Shown: positions 1-7,393 of the stretch, in pieces
How the letters are laid out: every line of letters starts with the position of its first letter
Position numbering within the stretch: the stretch's first letter is position 1
Origin: Streptomyces alanosinicus
GTDB taxonomy: Bacteria > Actinomycetota > Actinomycetes > Streptomycetales > Streptomycetaceae
Assembly: GCF_014650595.1 (NCBI RefSeq)
Contig: NZ_BMVG01000027.1
Coordinates: forward strand, 30,138-94,137
Direction: 5' to 3'
Length of the DNA: 64,000 nucleotides
Notes under the pieces: generated by a model
Told to the model about the DNA's origin: nothing
What the model saw: only the letters and a program-made list of their open reading frames with translations
Databases searched by the model: none
Translations under genes and position numbers: made by a program

Positions 1-1
1 A

Positions 2-1174
2 GCCGCCCGCCTGCTGGCCGCGGGCGCCGCCCTCACCGCCCTGACGCTGCTGTCCGCGTGCAGTTCCGGCTCCCGGCGGCACGAGAACGAGGCCCTCGAC
101 AGCAAGGCCCCGGTGCGGCCGCGGGTCGACGCGCAGCGGGTGAACGTGCTGCCCGGGATGCCGCCGGTCGACAACCCCAAGGACCTCTACGCCGCCGACC
201 GCCCGAACCGGCTCTCGCCGGTCGTCAGGGACTTCCCGTCCCGGGTGTACGTCCCCAACACCATCTCCGACACGGTCAGCGTCATCGACCCGCAGACCTA
301 CAAGGTCATCGACACCTTCCGGGTCGGCCGCCAGCCCCAGCACGTCGTGCCGTCCTGGGATCTGAAGACCCTCTGGGTCAACAACGACCTCGGCAACAGC
401 CTCACCCCCATCGACCCGAGCACCGGCAAGGCCGGCAAGCCGGTCGCCGTGCACGACCCGTACAACCTGTACTTCACGCCCGACGGCAAGTACGCCGTCG
501 TCATGGCCTCCATGGACCGTCAGCTGGTCTTCCGCGACGCGCACAGCATGAAGGTCGTCAAGGCCGTCCCGGTCCGCTGCTACGGCGTCAACCACGCCGA
601 CTTCTCCCCGGACGGCCGCTACTTCATCGTCTCCTGCGAGTTCAGCGGCGAACTCCTGAAGGTCGACACCGCGCGGATGACGGTCGTCGGCCAGCAGAAG
701 CTGCCGTTCCGCGGCGCGATGCCGCAGGACGTCAAGATCTCCCCGGACGGCAAGCTGTTCTACATCGCCGACATGGTGGCCAACGGCATGTGGATCCTCG
801 ACGGCGACCGGTTCGGCCCGCCCCGGTTCCTGCCCACGGGCAAGGGCGCCCACGGCCTCTACATCAGCCGTGACTCCCGCCAGATGTACATCTCCAACCG
901 GGGCGAGGGCACCATCTCCGTCTTCGACTTCACCGCGGACCGGCTCACCGAAAGGTGGCATCTGCCCCACGGCGGCAGTCCCGACATGGGCGGGGTCTCC
1001 GCCGACGGCAAGATCCTGTGGCTGTCCGGCCGTTACAACTCCGAGGTGTACGCCATCGACACGAAGACCGGAAAGCAGCTGGCCCGCATCAAGGTCGGCA
1101 GGGGCCCGCACGGTCTCGCGGTCTATCCGCAGCCGGGCCGCTACTCACTCGGCCACACGGGCATCTTCCGCTGA
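2..1174 (+). CDS. Beta-propeller (YVTN-type) lipoprotein, 5' end cut by the window
   Basis: The frame is open from base 2 with no start codon, so the gene begins upstream. The first visible residues form the end of a lipoprotein signal: a hydrophobic Ala/Leu stretch followed by LLSAC at about residues 16-20, so the mature protein should be lipid-anchored outside the membrane. The rest contains repeated blades of the form 'V.VIDP.T.KV..T..VGR.P..V', with DGK and DGR turns, typical of YVTN/cytochrome-D1-like seven-bladed propellers. Such proteins usually serve as extracellular binding or scaffold domains, and no catalytic residues can be assigned. The stop is 75 bases before the next gene. Fold confidence is good; the function is unknown. 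Confidence 0.8.
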   Translation, partial: AARLLAAGAALTALTLLSACSSGSRRHENEALDSKAPVRPRVDAQRVNVLPGMPPVDNPKDLYAADRPNRLSPVVRDFPSRVYVPNTISDTVSVIDPQTYKVIDTFRVGRQPQHVVPSWDLKTLWVNNDLGNSLTPIDPSTGKAGKPVAVHDPYNLYFTPDGKYAVVMASMDRQLVFRDAHSMKVVKAVPVRCYGVNHADFSPDGRYFIVSCEFSGELLKVDTARMTVVGQQKLPFRGAMPQDVKISPDGKLFYIADMVANGMWILDGDRFGPPRFLPTGKGAHGLYISRDSRQMYISNRGEGTISVFDFTADRLTERWHLPHGGSPDMGGVSADGKILWLSGRYNSEVYAIDTKTGKQLARIKVGRGPHGLAVYPQPGRYSLGHTGIFR

Positions 1175-1249
1175 ACCGAGCGCGGAACGGACCGAATCCA
1201 GCCGGACACGCCGCCGTTCGGGTGACAGTCCGCGTGCCGCCGCAGCGGA

Positions 1250-1873
1250 GTGGGGATCGTGCTGGGCATGATCTCAACTCGCCTGCGGCGGCAGTTCGTT
1301 GCCGCCGTCCTGTCCCTGGGCGCCGTCCTCGCCACGACGGCCGCCACCGCTCCCACGACCCGTGTCGCGGCGGCGTCCGCCAAGGCCGCACCGTCCTGCC
1401 CCCCGTTGGAGGACAAGCTCCGGGCCGCCGCCGACCGGAACGTGGACCTCGGCCGGATCACCCCGGAGCCCGCCTGGCGCACCACCTGCGGCACCCTGTG
1501 GCGCAATGACAACCGGGCGCCGGAGGCCATCTTCGAACAGGGCTTCTTCCCGCGGGACGTGGTCAACGGCCAGTACGACATCGAGAAGTACGTCCTGGTC
1601 AACCAGCCCTCGCCGTACGTCTCCACGACATACGACCACGACCTCTACAAGACCTGGAAGTCGAAGTACAACTACTACATCGACGCGCCCGGCGGCATCG
1701 ACGTCAACAAGACCATCGGCGACACCCACAAATGGGCCGACCAGGTCGAGGTCGCCTTTCCCGGCGGCATCGCCCGGCAGTACATCGTCGGCGCCTGCCC
1801 GGTCGACAAGCCCACCAAGACCGAGATCCTCAGCGACTGCGTGAGCAACCCGTACTACCGTCCCTGGCACTGA
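1250..1873 (+). CDS. Secreted mono-ADP-ribosyltransferase of the Scabin/ScARP (pierisin-like) type
   Basis: This is a 207-residue protein if GTG 1250 is used; ATG 1268 (residue 7) is an equally possible start. An N-terminal Arg-rich, hydrophobic, Ala-rich stretch ending near residue 46 looks like a secretion signal. The core carries the R-S-E class signature: the Arg of 'LWRNDNRAPEAIFEQGF' (R85), the S125-T126-T127 strand motif after 'SPYV', and Q165-V166-E167 just before 'AFPGGI', the QxE motif of guanine-specific enzymes. Also shared is 'YYIDAPGGIDVN'. Characterised members (Scabin of S. scabies, ScARP of S. coelicolor) transfer ADP-ribose from NAD+ to guanine bases. Two Cys (C80, C183) plus C50 and C197 suggest disulfides. 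No immunity gene is recognisable beside it. Confidence 0.85.
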   Translation: MGIVLGMISTRLRRQFVAAVLSLGAVLATTAATAPTTRVAAASAKAAPSCPPLEDKLRAAADRNVDLGRITPEPAWRTTCGTLWRNDNRAPEAIFEQGFFPRDVVNGQYDIEKYVLVNQPSPYVSTTYDHDLYKTWKSKYNYYIDAPGGIDVNKTIGDTHKWADQVEVAFPGGIARQYIVGACPVDKPTKTEILSDCVSNPYYRPWH

Positions 1874-1876
1874 CAC

Positions 1877-1911
1877 CTCAAGGAGCGGGCCGCCCGGGCC
1901 CGCTCCTTGAG
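1877..1911 (+). terminator. Strong stem-loop terminator after the ADP-ribosyltransferase gene
   Basis: A perfect 14-bp inverted repeat (1877-1890 and 1898-1911) with a 7-base loop starts 3 bases after the stop codon. No long T-run follows, as is usual in Streptomyces. It insulates the gene from the MerR gene downstream. Confidence 0.8.
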
Positions 1912-1944
1912 TCTCCACCCGCTGGAAGGGGCAGACTCGCAGAC

Positions 1945-2712
1945 ATGACCGAAGACGGCACCGGACTGCTCACCATCGGCGCGCTGGCCCGCGCCACCGG
2001 ACTGACCGTGCGCACCATCCGCTACTGGTCCGACGAGGACGTCCTCACCCCGGTGGCCCGCTCCACCGGCGGCTACCGGCTCTACGACACCGCCGCCGTC
2101 GCCCGTCTGGAGCTGATCCGCACCCTGCGCGAGCTGGGGCTCGGCCTGGACGAGGTACGCAAGGTGCTGGCCGGGGAGCGCACCGTCGCCGAGGTCGCGG
2201 CCCCCCATGTCGCGGCCCTGGACGCGCAGATCAGCGCGCTGAAGGTGACCCGCGCGGTGCTGTCGACGGTCGCCCGGCGAGGCTCGGACGCCGAGGAGGT
2301 GACCCTGCTGAACAAGCTGGCCCGGCTGCCCGCAGCGCAGCGGCAGCGGATCGTGGACCGCGTCGGCGTGCAGTTGCCGGACGACCCGCCCCCGGAGCAG
2401 GCCGACGTCTGGGCGGAGCTGGCGGAGCTGCTCCGGAACCCGGACTCCCGGGCCCTGCTGCGCCGGATGATCGAGTTCGACGCGGCCGACCGCACCCCGG
2501 ACACCCCGGCCCGCGCCTCGGCCGGCGTTCTCCGGACGGCTGGTCGAGCCGGCCGTCGCCGCCCGGGGCCGCGGAGTGACCCCGCGCTCACCCGGGGCGG
2601 ACACCGTGCCGACCGAACCGCTCGGCACGGACACCGACCGCCCGGTCGTACGGCGCCGTCGGCCTCGGTGACGAGGCCGCCCGCCACCGTGAGCCGGCGG
2701 CCGTGGCACTGA
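1945..2712 (+). CDS. MerR-family transcriptional regulator, probably frameshifted in its C-terminal half
   Basis: The ATG at 1945 begins a typical MerR winged helix-turn-helix: 'LLTIGALARATGLTVRTIRYWSDEDVL' followed by 'GGYRLYD' within the first 55 residues, then a coiled-coil region with 'LRELGLGLDEVRKVL'. The normal effector region continues to about residue 190 ('RALLRRMIEFDAADRT'). From roughly base 2520 the reading frame becomes Arg/Pro/Thr-rich with many A/T third positions. The alternative frame reads 'FSGRLVEPAVAARGRGV' with good codon use and ends at a TGA near 2673, while the third frame from there carries 'GLGDEAARHREPAAVAL'. The tail as translated is therefore probably not the ancestral sequence. 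The DNA-binding half is intact. Confidence 0.75.
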   Translation: MTEDGTGLLTIGALARATGLTVRTIRYWSDEDVLTPVARSTGGYRLYDTAAVARLELIRTLRELGLGLDEVRKVLAGERTVAEVAAPHVAALDAQISALKVTRAVLSTVARRGSDAEEVTLLNKLARLPAAQRQRIVDRVGVQLPDDPPPEQADVWAELAELLRNPDSRALLRRMIEFDAADRTPDTPARASAGVLRTAGRAGRRRPGPRSDPALTRGGHRADRTARHGHRPPGRTAPSASVTRPPATVSRRPWH

Positions 2713-2791
2713 AGGCCTGGCCGGGCCGTTAATCTGACCAGCGTCAGTACGCCAGCACGGCAGCAGAAACACGACTAAAAGGGGCGGATCG

Positions 2792-3004
2792 GTGGCGGAC
2801 ATCGAGGAAGCACGCAAGCAGTTCGACCGGATCGACGCGAACGGCGACGGATTCATCACGGCCGCCGAGTTCAAGTCCGCTCTGGCCCAGGAGGGCGACT
2901 GGAACGTCACCGAGGCGGTGGCGGAGTCCATCATCAGGCAGCGCGACCTCAACGGCGACAAGGTCCTGTCGTTCGACGAGTTCTGGGCGTACCTGAACAA
3001 GTGA
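2792..3004 (+). CDS. Small EF-hand calcium-binding protein
   Basis: This 70-residue cytoplasmic protein has two canonical EF-hand loops. Loop 1 is D15-x-N17-x-D19-G20 ending in E26, and loop 2 is D52-x-N54-x-D56 ending in E63, each with ligands at positions 1, 3, 5 and 12. The GTG at 2792 is preceded by a GGGGCGGA ribosome-binding site. It is one of the small calmodulin-like Cab proteins found throughout streptomycetes, where they probably buffer or sense calcium during development. No target is encoded beside it, and a terminator follows at once. Confidence 0.88.
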   Translation: MADIEEARKQFDRIDANGDGFITAAEFKSALAQEGDWNVTEAVAESIIRQRDLNGDKVLSFDEFWAYLNK

Positions 3005-3014
3005 CGTGCCGAGA

Positions 3015-3038
3015 GGGGCCCTCCGCGGGGAGGGCCCC
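3015..3038. terminator. Bidirectional terminator between EF-hand gene and ABC ATPase gene
   Basis: A 10-bp perfect stem (3015-3024 with 3029-3038) closes on a 4-base loop (gcgg). It lies between the stop codons of two convergent genes and would serve both. Confidence 0.75.
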
Positions 3039-3042
3039 TTCG

Positions 3043-3828
3043 TCATGCCCGCCGGATCCGCACGCTCCACCGGCCCTCGCGCCGCTCCAGGACGAGCGGC
3101 AGGCCGAAACACATGCCGACCCGGTCGCCGGTGAGGACCTGTGCGGCCCGCCCCTGCGCGATCACCCGGCCCTCCCGCAGCAGCACGGCGTGGGTGGTAC
3201 CGGCCGGCAGCTCCTCCAGATGATGGGTGACGAGCACGGTCGCCAGCCGCGGACGCTCCGCCCGCAGCCCGTCCAGCGCCTCGATCAGCTGTTCCCGGCC
3301 GGGAAGATCCAGGCCGGTCGCGGGCTCGTCCAGGAGCAGCAGCCGGGGTTCGGGCATCAGGGCCCGCGCGATCAGTGTCCGGCCGCGCTGCCCCTGCGAG
3401 AGCGTCGGCCAGCGGGCCTCCCGCAGTGCCGCGAGCCCCAGCGTCCCGATCAGCGCCTTCGCCCGCTCCCGATGTTCCGGGGACGGCCGCCACCTCGGCA
3501 CCGGCGCCACGGAGTTGGTGGCCCCGGTGAGCACCACCTCCCGTACGGTGAGCGGCGCGGTCAGCGGATGGCGCGGGTCGACGTGCCCGACAAGCGCCCG
3601 CAGCTCCCGCAGATCGACCCGGCCCAGCCGCCGTCCGAGCACCTCGACCGTGCCCCGCGTCGGATGCGCCACCGCCCCGAGCAGCCCCAGCAGACTGGAT
3701 TTGCCCGCGCCGTTGGCGCCGAGCAGCGCCCAGTGCTCACCGGCCCGGACCGTCAGGGACACCTCCCGGAGGATGGGCCGCCCGTCCCGGACGAGATCGA
3801 CACCCTCGGCCCGCAGCACCTCGCTCAC
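3043..3828 (-). CDS. ABC transporter ATP-binding protein, coupled to leuA
   Basis: This is a single nucleotide-binding domain of 261 residues: Walker A 'GANGAGKSS', signature 'LSQGQRGRTLIARAL', Walker B 'LLLLDEP', and the H-loop His in 'VTHHLEE'. The GTG start at 3828 overlaps the leuA stop as GTGA, which implies translational coupling and is why I prefer it to starts further upstream. No membrane or binding-protein partner lies nearby. The domain resembles the ModF/YlmA-like orphan ATPases, which are often soluble. Its link to leucine synthesis is positional only. Confidence 0.85.
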   Translation of the reverse strand: MSEVLRAEGVDLVRDGRPILREVSLTVRAGEHWALLGANGAGKSSLLGLLGAVAHPTRGTVEVLGRRLGRVDLRELRALVGHVDPRHPLTAPLTVREVVLTGATNSVAPVPRWRPSPEHRERAKALIGTLGLAALREARWPTLSQGQRGRTLIARALMPEPRLLLLDEPATGLDLPGREQLIEALDGLRAERPRLATVLVTHHLEELPAGTTHAVLLREGRVIAQGRAAQVLTGDRVGMCFGLPLVLERREGRWSVRIRRA

Positions 3829-5504
3829 CGGGCCGCCGCCCGGTTCACCGCGGACAGCACCGCGCGCACGGCGGCCGACGGACCCGTGCCCGCACCCCAG
3901 GCCGTGACGCCGTCGACCCGGCACTCGGCGAAGGCCGCCGTCCCGTCCTCCGAGAAGTCCAGGACGTCCACCGCGAATCCGGCACCCGCCAGGGCGTCGG
4001 CGAACGCGGTCAGCTGCCCCGCGCCCGTGCCCTCGAAGTCACCGACCCGGTCGCCGGCCTCCAGCGTGCAGACGAAGCGGTGCACGCCGGGCGGCTGTTC
4101 GTGCACGGACCAGGTGTGCAGTCGTACGGGCCCGTCCGCGAGGTAGGCCGCCCGGAACAGCTCGTACAGCTCCTTGGGTGTCGCCTCGCGCCCGCTGTCG
4201 TCCGTGGCCGTCTGGACGATCCGGGAGAAGCCGGGCCGCATGCGCGGCGGCAGGTCGATACCGTGGTGCGTGCGCAGCAGATACGCCACCCCGCCCTTGC
4301 CCGACTGGGAGTTGACGCGGATCACCGCCTCGTACGACCGTCCCACGTCCGCGGGATCGATCGGCAGATACGGCACCTCCCATGGCGCCTGCCGCTGCGA
4401 CACTCCCAACTCGGCCGCGCGCCGGGCGTGTTGGGCGAGGCCCTTGCTGATCGCGTCCTGGTGGGTGCCGGAGAACGCCGTGTGCACCAGCTCGCCGGCG
4501 TACGGGTGGCGCGGATGCACAGGCAGCCTGTTGCAGTGCTCGACCGTCTCCCGTACGGCGTCCAGGTCGCCGAAGTCGACCATGGGATCGACCCCTTGGG
4601 CGAACAGGTTCAGGGCGAGGGTCACCAGGTCGACGTTGCCGGTGCGCTCGCCGTTGCCGAACAGGCAGCCCTCCACGCGCTGAGCGCCGGCCAGCACGGC
4701 CAGCTCGGCGCAGGCCACACCGGTGCCGCGGTCGTTGTGCGGGTGCACCGAGAGGATCACCGAGTCCCGGCGGGAGAGATTGCGGTGCAGGTACTCGACC
4801 TGGTCGGCGTAGACGTTCGGGGTGGCGATCTCCACGGTCGCCGGGAGATTGTGCGTGACCGGCCGGTCCGGGCTCGCGTCCCACAATTCGGTGAGCCCGT
4901 CGCACAGGTCCAGGACGAGGTCGGGCTCGGTCAGATTGAAGGTCTCCGGCGAGAACTGGAACCGGATGCCGGGCGCGTCCCCGGCCCGCCGCGCCATGCG
5001 CTCGGCCGCCTCCCGCACCGTCCGCCGCACCTCGGCCCGGCTCCGCCCGAGCACCACCTCCCGCCAGACCGGCGAGGTCGCGATGTACAGATGCACGACG
5101 GCCCGCGGCAGCCCCTCGACCGCCTCGAAGGTCCGGTCGATCAGATCGGCCCGGGCGGGGGTGAACACGACCGGAGTGACATCGTCGGGCACGGCCCCAC
5201 AGGTCACCAGGTGCCGTACGAAGTCGAAGTCGGTGCGGCTCGCGGACGGGTAGCCGACCTCGATCTCCTTGAAGCCCACGCGCACCAGCAGATCGAAGAA
5301 GCGCCGCTTGCGGGGCGTGTCCATGGGTTCGGCCAGCGCCTGGTTGCCGTCGCGCAGATCGACGGGGACCCAGAGGGGCGCGTGCCCGATCCGGGCCGAG
5401 GGCCAACTCCGGCCGTCTGCGGGGACGTTCACCCGGTCCTGGTAGGGGCGGTAGCGGTGGTACGGCATGGGGCTGGGGTGCTGTGGGTTCCAGAGGGTCT
5501 TCAT
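3825..5504 (-). CDS. leuA: 2-isopropylmalate synthase (LeuA)
   Basis: The enzyme condenses acetyl-CoA with 2-oxoisovalerate, the first committed step of leucine synthesis. The 559-residue protein has the usual length and the long N-terminal arm of actinobacterial enzymes ('PYHRYRPYQDRV'). The catalytic R51-D52 lies in 'DLRDGNQAL', the metal site is H254-P-H256-N257 in 'SVHPHNDRGTG', and 'GNGERTGNVDLVTLALNLF' is also present. The C-terminal regulatory domain is recognisable ('VDVLDFSEDG') but its Gly/Ala-rich effector loop is less conserved than in standard LeuA. Streptomycetes can carry two leuA genes, and this may be the second. A leucine leader peptide and attenuator-like hairpins lie upstream. 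The ABC ATPase overlaps its stop. Confidence 0.93.
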   Translation of the reverse strand: MKTLWNPQHPSPMPYHRYRPYQDRVNVPADGRSWPSARIGHAPLWVPVDLRDGNQALAEPMDTPRKRRFFDLLVRVGFKEIEVGYPSASRTDFDFVRHLVTCGAVPDDVTPVVFTPARADLIDRTFEAVEGLPRAVVHLYIATSPVWREVVLGRSRAEVRRTVREAAERMARRAGDAPGIRFQFSPETFNLTEPDLVLDLCDGLTELWDASPDRPVTHNLPATVEIATPNVYADQVEYLHRNLSRRDSVILSVHPHNDRGTGVACAELAVLAGAQRVEGCLFGNGERTGNVDLVTLALNLFAQGVDPMVDFGDLDAVRETVEHCNRLPVHPRHPYAGELVHTAFSGTHQDAISKGLAQHARRAAELGVSQRQAPWEVPYLPIDPADVGRSYEAVIRVNSQSGKGGVAYLLRTHHGIDLPPRMRPGFSRIVQTATDDSGREATPKELYELFRAAYLADGPVRLHTWSVHEQPPGVHRFVCTLEAGDRVGDFEGTGAGQLTAFADALAGAGFAVDVLDFSEDGTAAFAECRVDGVTAWGAGTGPSAAVRAVLSAVNRAAAR

Positions 5505-5538
5505 CGGCGGTCACTGCCTTCGGGCCGGGTGGGACGGT

Positions 5539-5590
5539 GACCGGCAGCACGGCGTCCCGCGGCGGGGCGCCGGTCGCGTCAAACCCCGCC
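5539..5590 (-). promoter_or_regulatory. Mutually exclusive hairpins upstream of leuA (attenuator candidate)
   Basis: Two stems cannot form at the same time. GGCGGGG at 5561-5567 pairs with CCCCGCC at 5584-5590, which covers the 3' end of the leader-peptide frame. GACCGGC at 5539-5545 pairs with GCCGGTC at 5569-5575. Ribosome position on the leader peptide could decide between them. No U-run follows the second stem, so it could act as a Rho-independent terminator of the U-poor Streptomyces type or by hiding the leuA ribosome-binding region. Confidence 0.5.
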
Positions 5591-5626
5591 GCGGCAGCCG
5601 AGAAGAAGGAGACCGCGGAGCGTCAC
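5579..5626 (-). CDS. Leucine leader peptide of leuA (15 residues)
   Basis: A 16-codon frame starting GTG at 5626 encodes V-T-L-R-G-L-L-L-L-G-C-R-G-G-V. It has five Leu codons, four of them consecutive, using CTC and CTT. It lies 74 bases upstream of leuA on the same strand and ends inside one of two competing hairpins. This is the layout of a ribosome-mediated transcription attenuator: charged tRNA-Leu shortage would stall the ribosome in the Leu run. The predicted promoter puts +1 at or next to the GTG, so the peptide may be translated from a leaderless start. It is too short for automatic gene callers. Confidence 0.7.
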   Translation of the reverse strand: MTLRGLLLLGCRGGV

Positions 5627-5633
5627 ACCGGGT

Positions 5634-5663
5634 ACGCTAGCGACACCTCAGCTCCTCAGACAA
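5634..5663 (-). promoter_or_regulatory. Predicted promoter of the leuA leader
   Basis: On the minus strand, TTGTCT (5658-5663) and TAGCGT (5634-5639) are separated by 18 bases, a fair match to the vegetative HrdB consensus. The start point would fall about 7 bases downstream, at the leader-peptide GTG. The -35 element touches the start region of the divergent GntR gene, so that regulator could affect this promoter. Confidence 0.5.
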
Positions 5664-5667
5664 GTGG

Positions 5668-6369
5668 GTGAACCACATGCCGCTCGGGCCCCTCCGCCCC
5701 AGCCCCCTGGTCGAGCAGGCCGCCGACCGGCTGCGCGACCGGATCGCCGCAGGCCACTGGCCGGTCGGCGGCAAGCTGCCCGGCGAGACCACGCTCGCCA
5801 AGGAGCTGGGTGTCGGCCGCTCCACGGTCCGCGAGGCGCTGCGCGCGCTCGCCGGCGCCGGGCTGGTTCGGCCGCGGCACGGCGCCGGTGTCTTCGTCAT
5901 CGCCGTCGAGCCGGCCGAGGACTGGCCCACCCGGCTCGGCCGGGCCGCCGTCACGGACGTCTACGAGGTCCGCATGGGCGTCGAGGTACAGGCCGCCCGC
6001 CTCGCCGCACAGCGCCGCACCCCCGAGGACGTCACCGCGCTGCGAGCCGCGCTGAAGGGCCGCCGGGCGGCGGCCGCCGCAGCGGACACCGCTTTCGTGG
6101 ACGCCGACATCGCCCTGCACACGGCCGTGGTCGCCGCCGCCCACAACCCGGTCCTGACCGACCTGTTCACCGAGTTCGTCCCCGTCCTCCGGGAAGGTCT
6201 GGTGACCCTGCTGCACCTCACCCGCCTGCGTGAGAAGGTCCCCGACACCGGCGACGACTCCCATGCGGCACTCGTCGAGGCCATCGCGGACGGCGCCGCC
6301 GAACAGGCGGTCGCGGTGCTGCTGGGGGAGCTGGAGCAGACACTGGAGCTGCTGCGGGGGAGCGGCTGA
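5668..6369 (+). CDS. GntR-family regulator (FadR/FCD subfamily)
   Basis: The 233-residue protein has an N-terminal winged helix, 'LPGETTLAKELGVGRSTVREALRALAGAGLVRPRHGAGVFV', at about residues 35-77. An all-helical FCD effector domain follows, carrying the usual acidic/His metal-ligand pattern: the D and H of 'DADIALH' and the H of 'DDSHAALVEAI'. GTG 5668 or ATG 5677 could be the start. FCD regulators usually bind a carboxylate ligand that releases them from DNA. The gene is divergent from leuA with under 45 bases between it and the leader peptide, so autoregulation and control of leuA are both plausible. It abuts the convergent AraC gene exactly. Confidence 0.85.
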   Translation: MNHMPLGPLRPSPLVEQAADRLRDRIAAGHWPVGGKLPGETTLAKELGVGRSTVREALRALAGAGLVRPRHGAGVFVIAVEPAEDWPTRLGRAAVTDVYEVRMGVEVQAARLAAQRRTPEDVTALRAALKGRRAAAAAADTAFVDADIALHTAVVAAAHNPVLTDLFTEFVPVLREGLVTLLHLTRLREKVPDTGDDSHAALVEAIADGAAEQAVAVLLGELEQTLELLRGSG

Positions 6370-7290
6370 CTACGAGACACCCCTTCGATACCGCCCCGGT
6401 GCCACCCCGTACTCCCGCTTGAACGCCTTGGCGAAGGCGAACTCCGAGGTGTAGCCGGTGCGTTCGGCGACCTGGCGCAGGGAGAGGTCGTCATGGCGCA
6501 GCAGCCGGCTCGCCGTCGTCATCCGCCACCACGTCAGATACGTCAGCGGCGGCTCGCCCACCAGCGCCGCGAACCGGCGGGCGAAGGCCGCGCGGGACAG
6601 CCCGCCGGCGGCGCCCAGCTCGGCCACCGTCCAGGCGCGCGCCGGTGCGCCGTGGATCGCGCGCAGCGCCGCCGCGACCGCCGGATCGGCCAGCGCCGCC
6701 GCCCAGCCCCGCGCCCGGCCCGCCGCCCGCTCGCTCTCCCACCAGGCCCGCAGGATGTACAGCAGCAGCGTGTCGAGCAGTGAGGTGACGATCGCGTCGG
6801 TGCCCGGCCGCTGTTCCTCAAGCTCCATCCCGAGCAGTTCCACCGCGGCCTGCAGCGAGCGGTGGCCGCCGACCCGGGCCGGCAGATGCACGACCTCCGG
6901 CAGCTCGGCCAGCAGCCGGTGTGCCCGCTCCCGGTCCAGCCGGTAGACCCCGCACAGCGTGACGGTGTCCGGGCAGCCCTCCCCCGGCCCCTCGGGTGCC
7001 GTCCCGCTCCAGGTGCCGTCGGGCAGCAGCGCTACGTCCCGCACGGCCACGCCGGGCGCACTGACCAGGCAGTGCCCGAGCCCGTGCGCGAGGAAGACCA
7101 CATCCCCGGGTGCCAGCGCCACCGGCTCCCCGTCCTGCGGTATCAGCCAGGCCGAGCCACGCAGCACCACATGGAACCCGACCTCGTAGGCGGCGGCGAA
7201 CCGCAGCCCCCACGGCGCGTACTTGTAATGGCGGGCGGAATGCGGCCGGCCGGCCCGCATGGCCGCGACGACATCGCTGAGCACGTCCAT
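6370..7290 (-). CDS. AraC-family regulator with cupin sensor domain
   Basis: The 306-residue protein has a cupin_6 sensor domain in its first ~190 residues ('WLIPQDGEPVALAPGDVVFLAHGLGH') and two helix-turn-helix motifs in the last 100 ('WTVAELGAAGGLSRAAFARRF' and 'LSLRQVAERTGYTSEFAFAKAFKREYG'). It is divergent from the oxidoreductase gene at 7394, which is its likely target, as is common for this subfamily. The stop codon touches that of the GntR gene. Confidence 0.88.
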   Translation of the reverse strand: MDVLSDVVAAMRAGRPHSARHYKYAPWGLRFAAAYEVGFHVVLRGSAWLIPQDGEPVALAPGDVVFLAHGLGHCLVSAPGVAVRDVALLPDGTWSGTAPEGPGEGCPDTVTLCGVYRLDRERAHRLLAELPEVVHLPARVGGHRSLQAAVELLGMELEEQRPGTDAIVTSLLDTLLLYILRAWWESERAAGRARGWAAALADPAVAAALRAIHGAPARAWTVAELGAAGGLSRAAFARRFAALVGEPPLTYLTWWRMTTASRLLRHDDLSLRQVAERTGYTSEFAFAKAFKREYGVAPGRYRRGVS

Positions 7291-7393
7291 GCCCCCACCC
7301 TAGTCGGCGCGTTCCCACCCGGAAGACGTACGGACATGAAAACAAGACCAGGAGACATGGAGCGTCTGGCGGAGGGGCCATAGCGTCGACGGC

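Noticed and set aside
3043..5504. Part of a biosynthetic gene cluster (leuA paralogue plus ABC ATPase)
   Set aside because: No synthetase, synthase or tailoring core genes are nearby; the LAL regulator lies 48 kb away.
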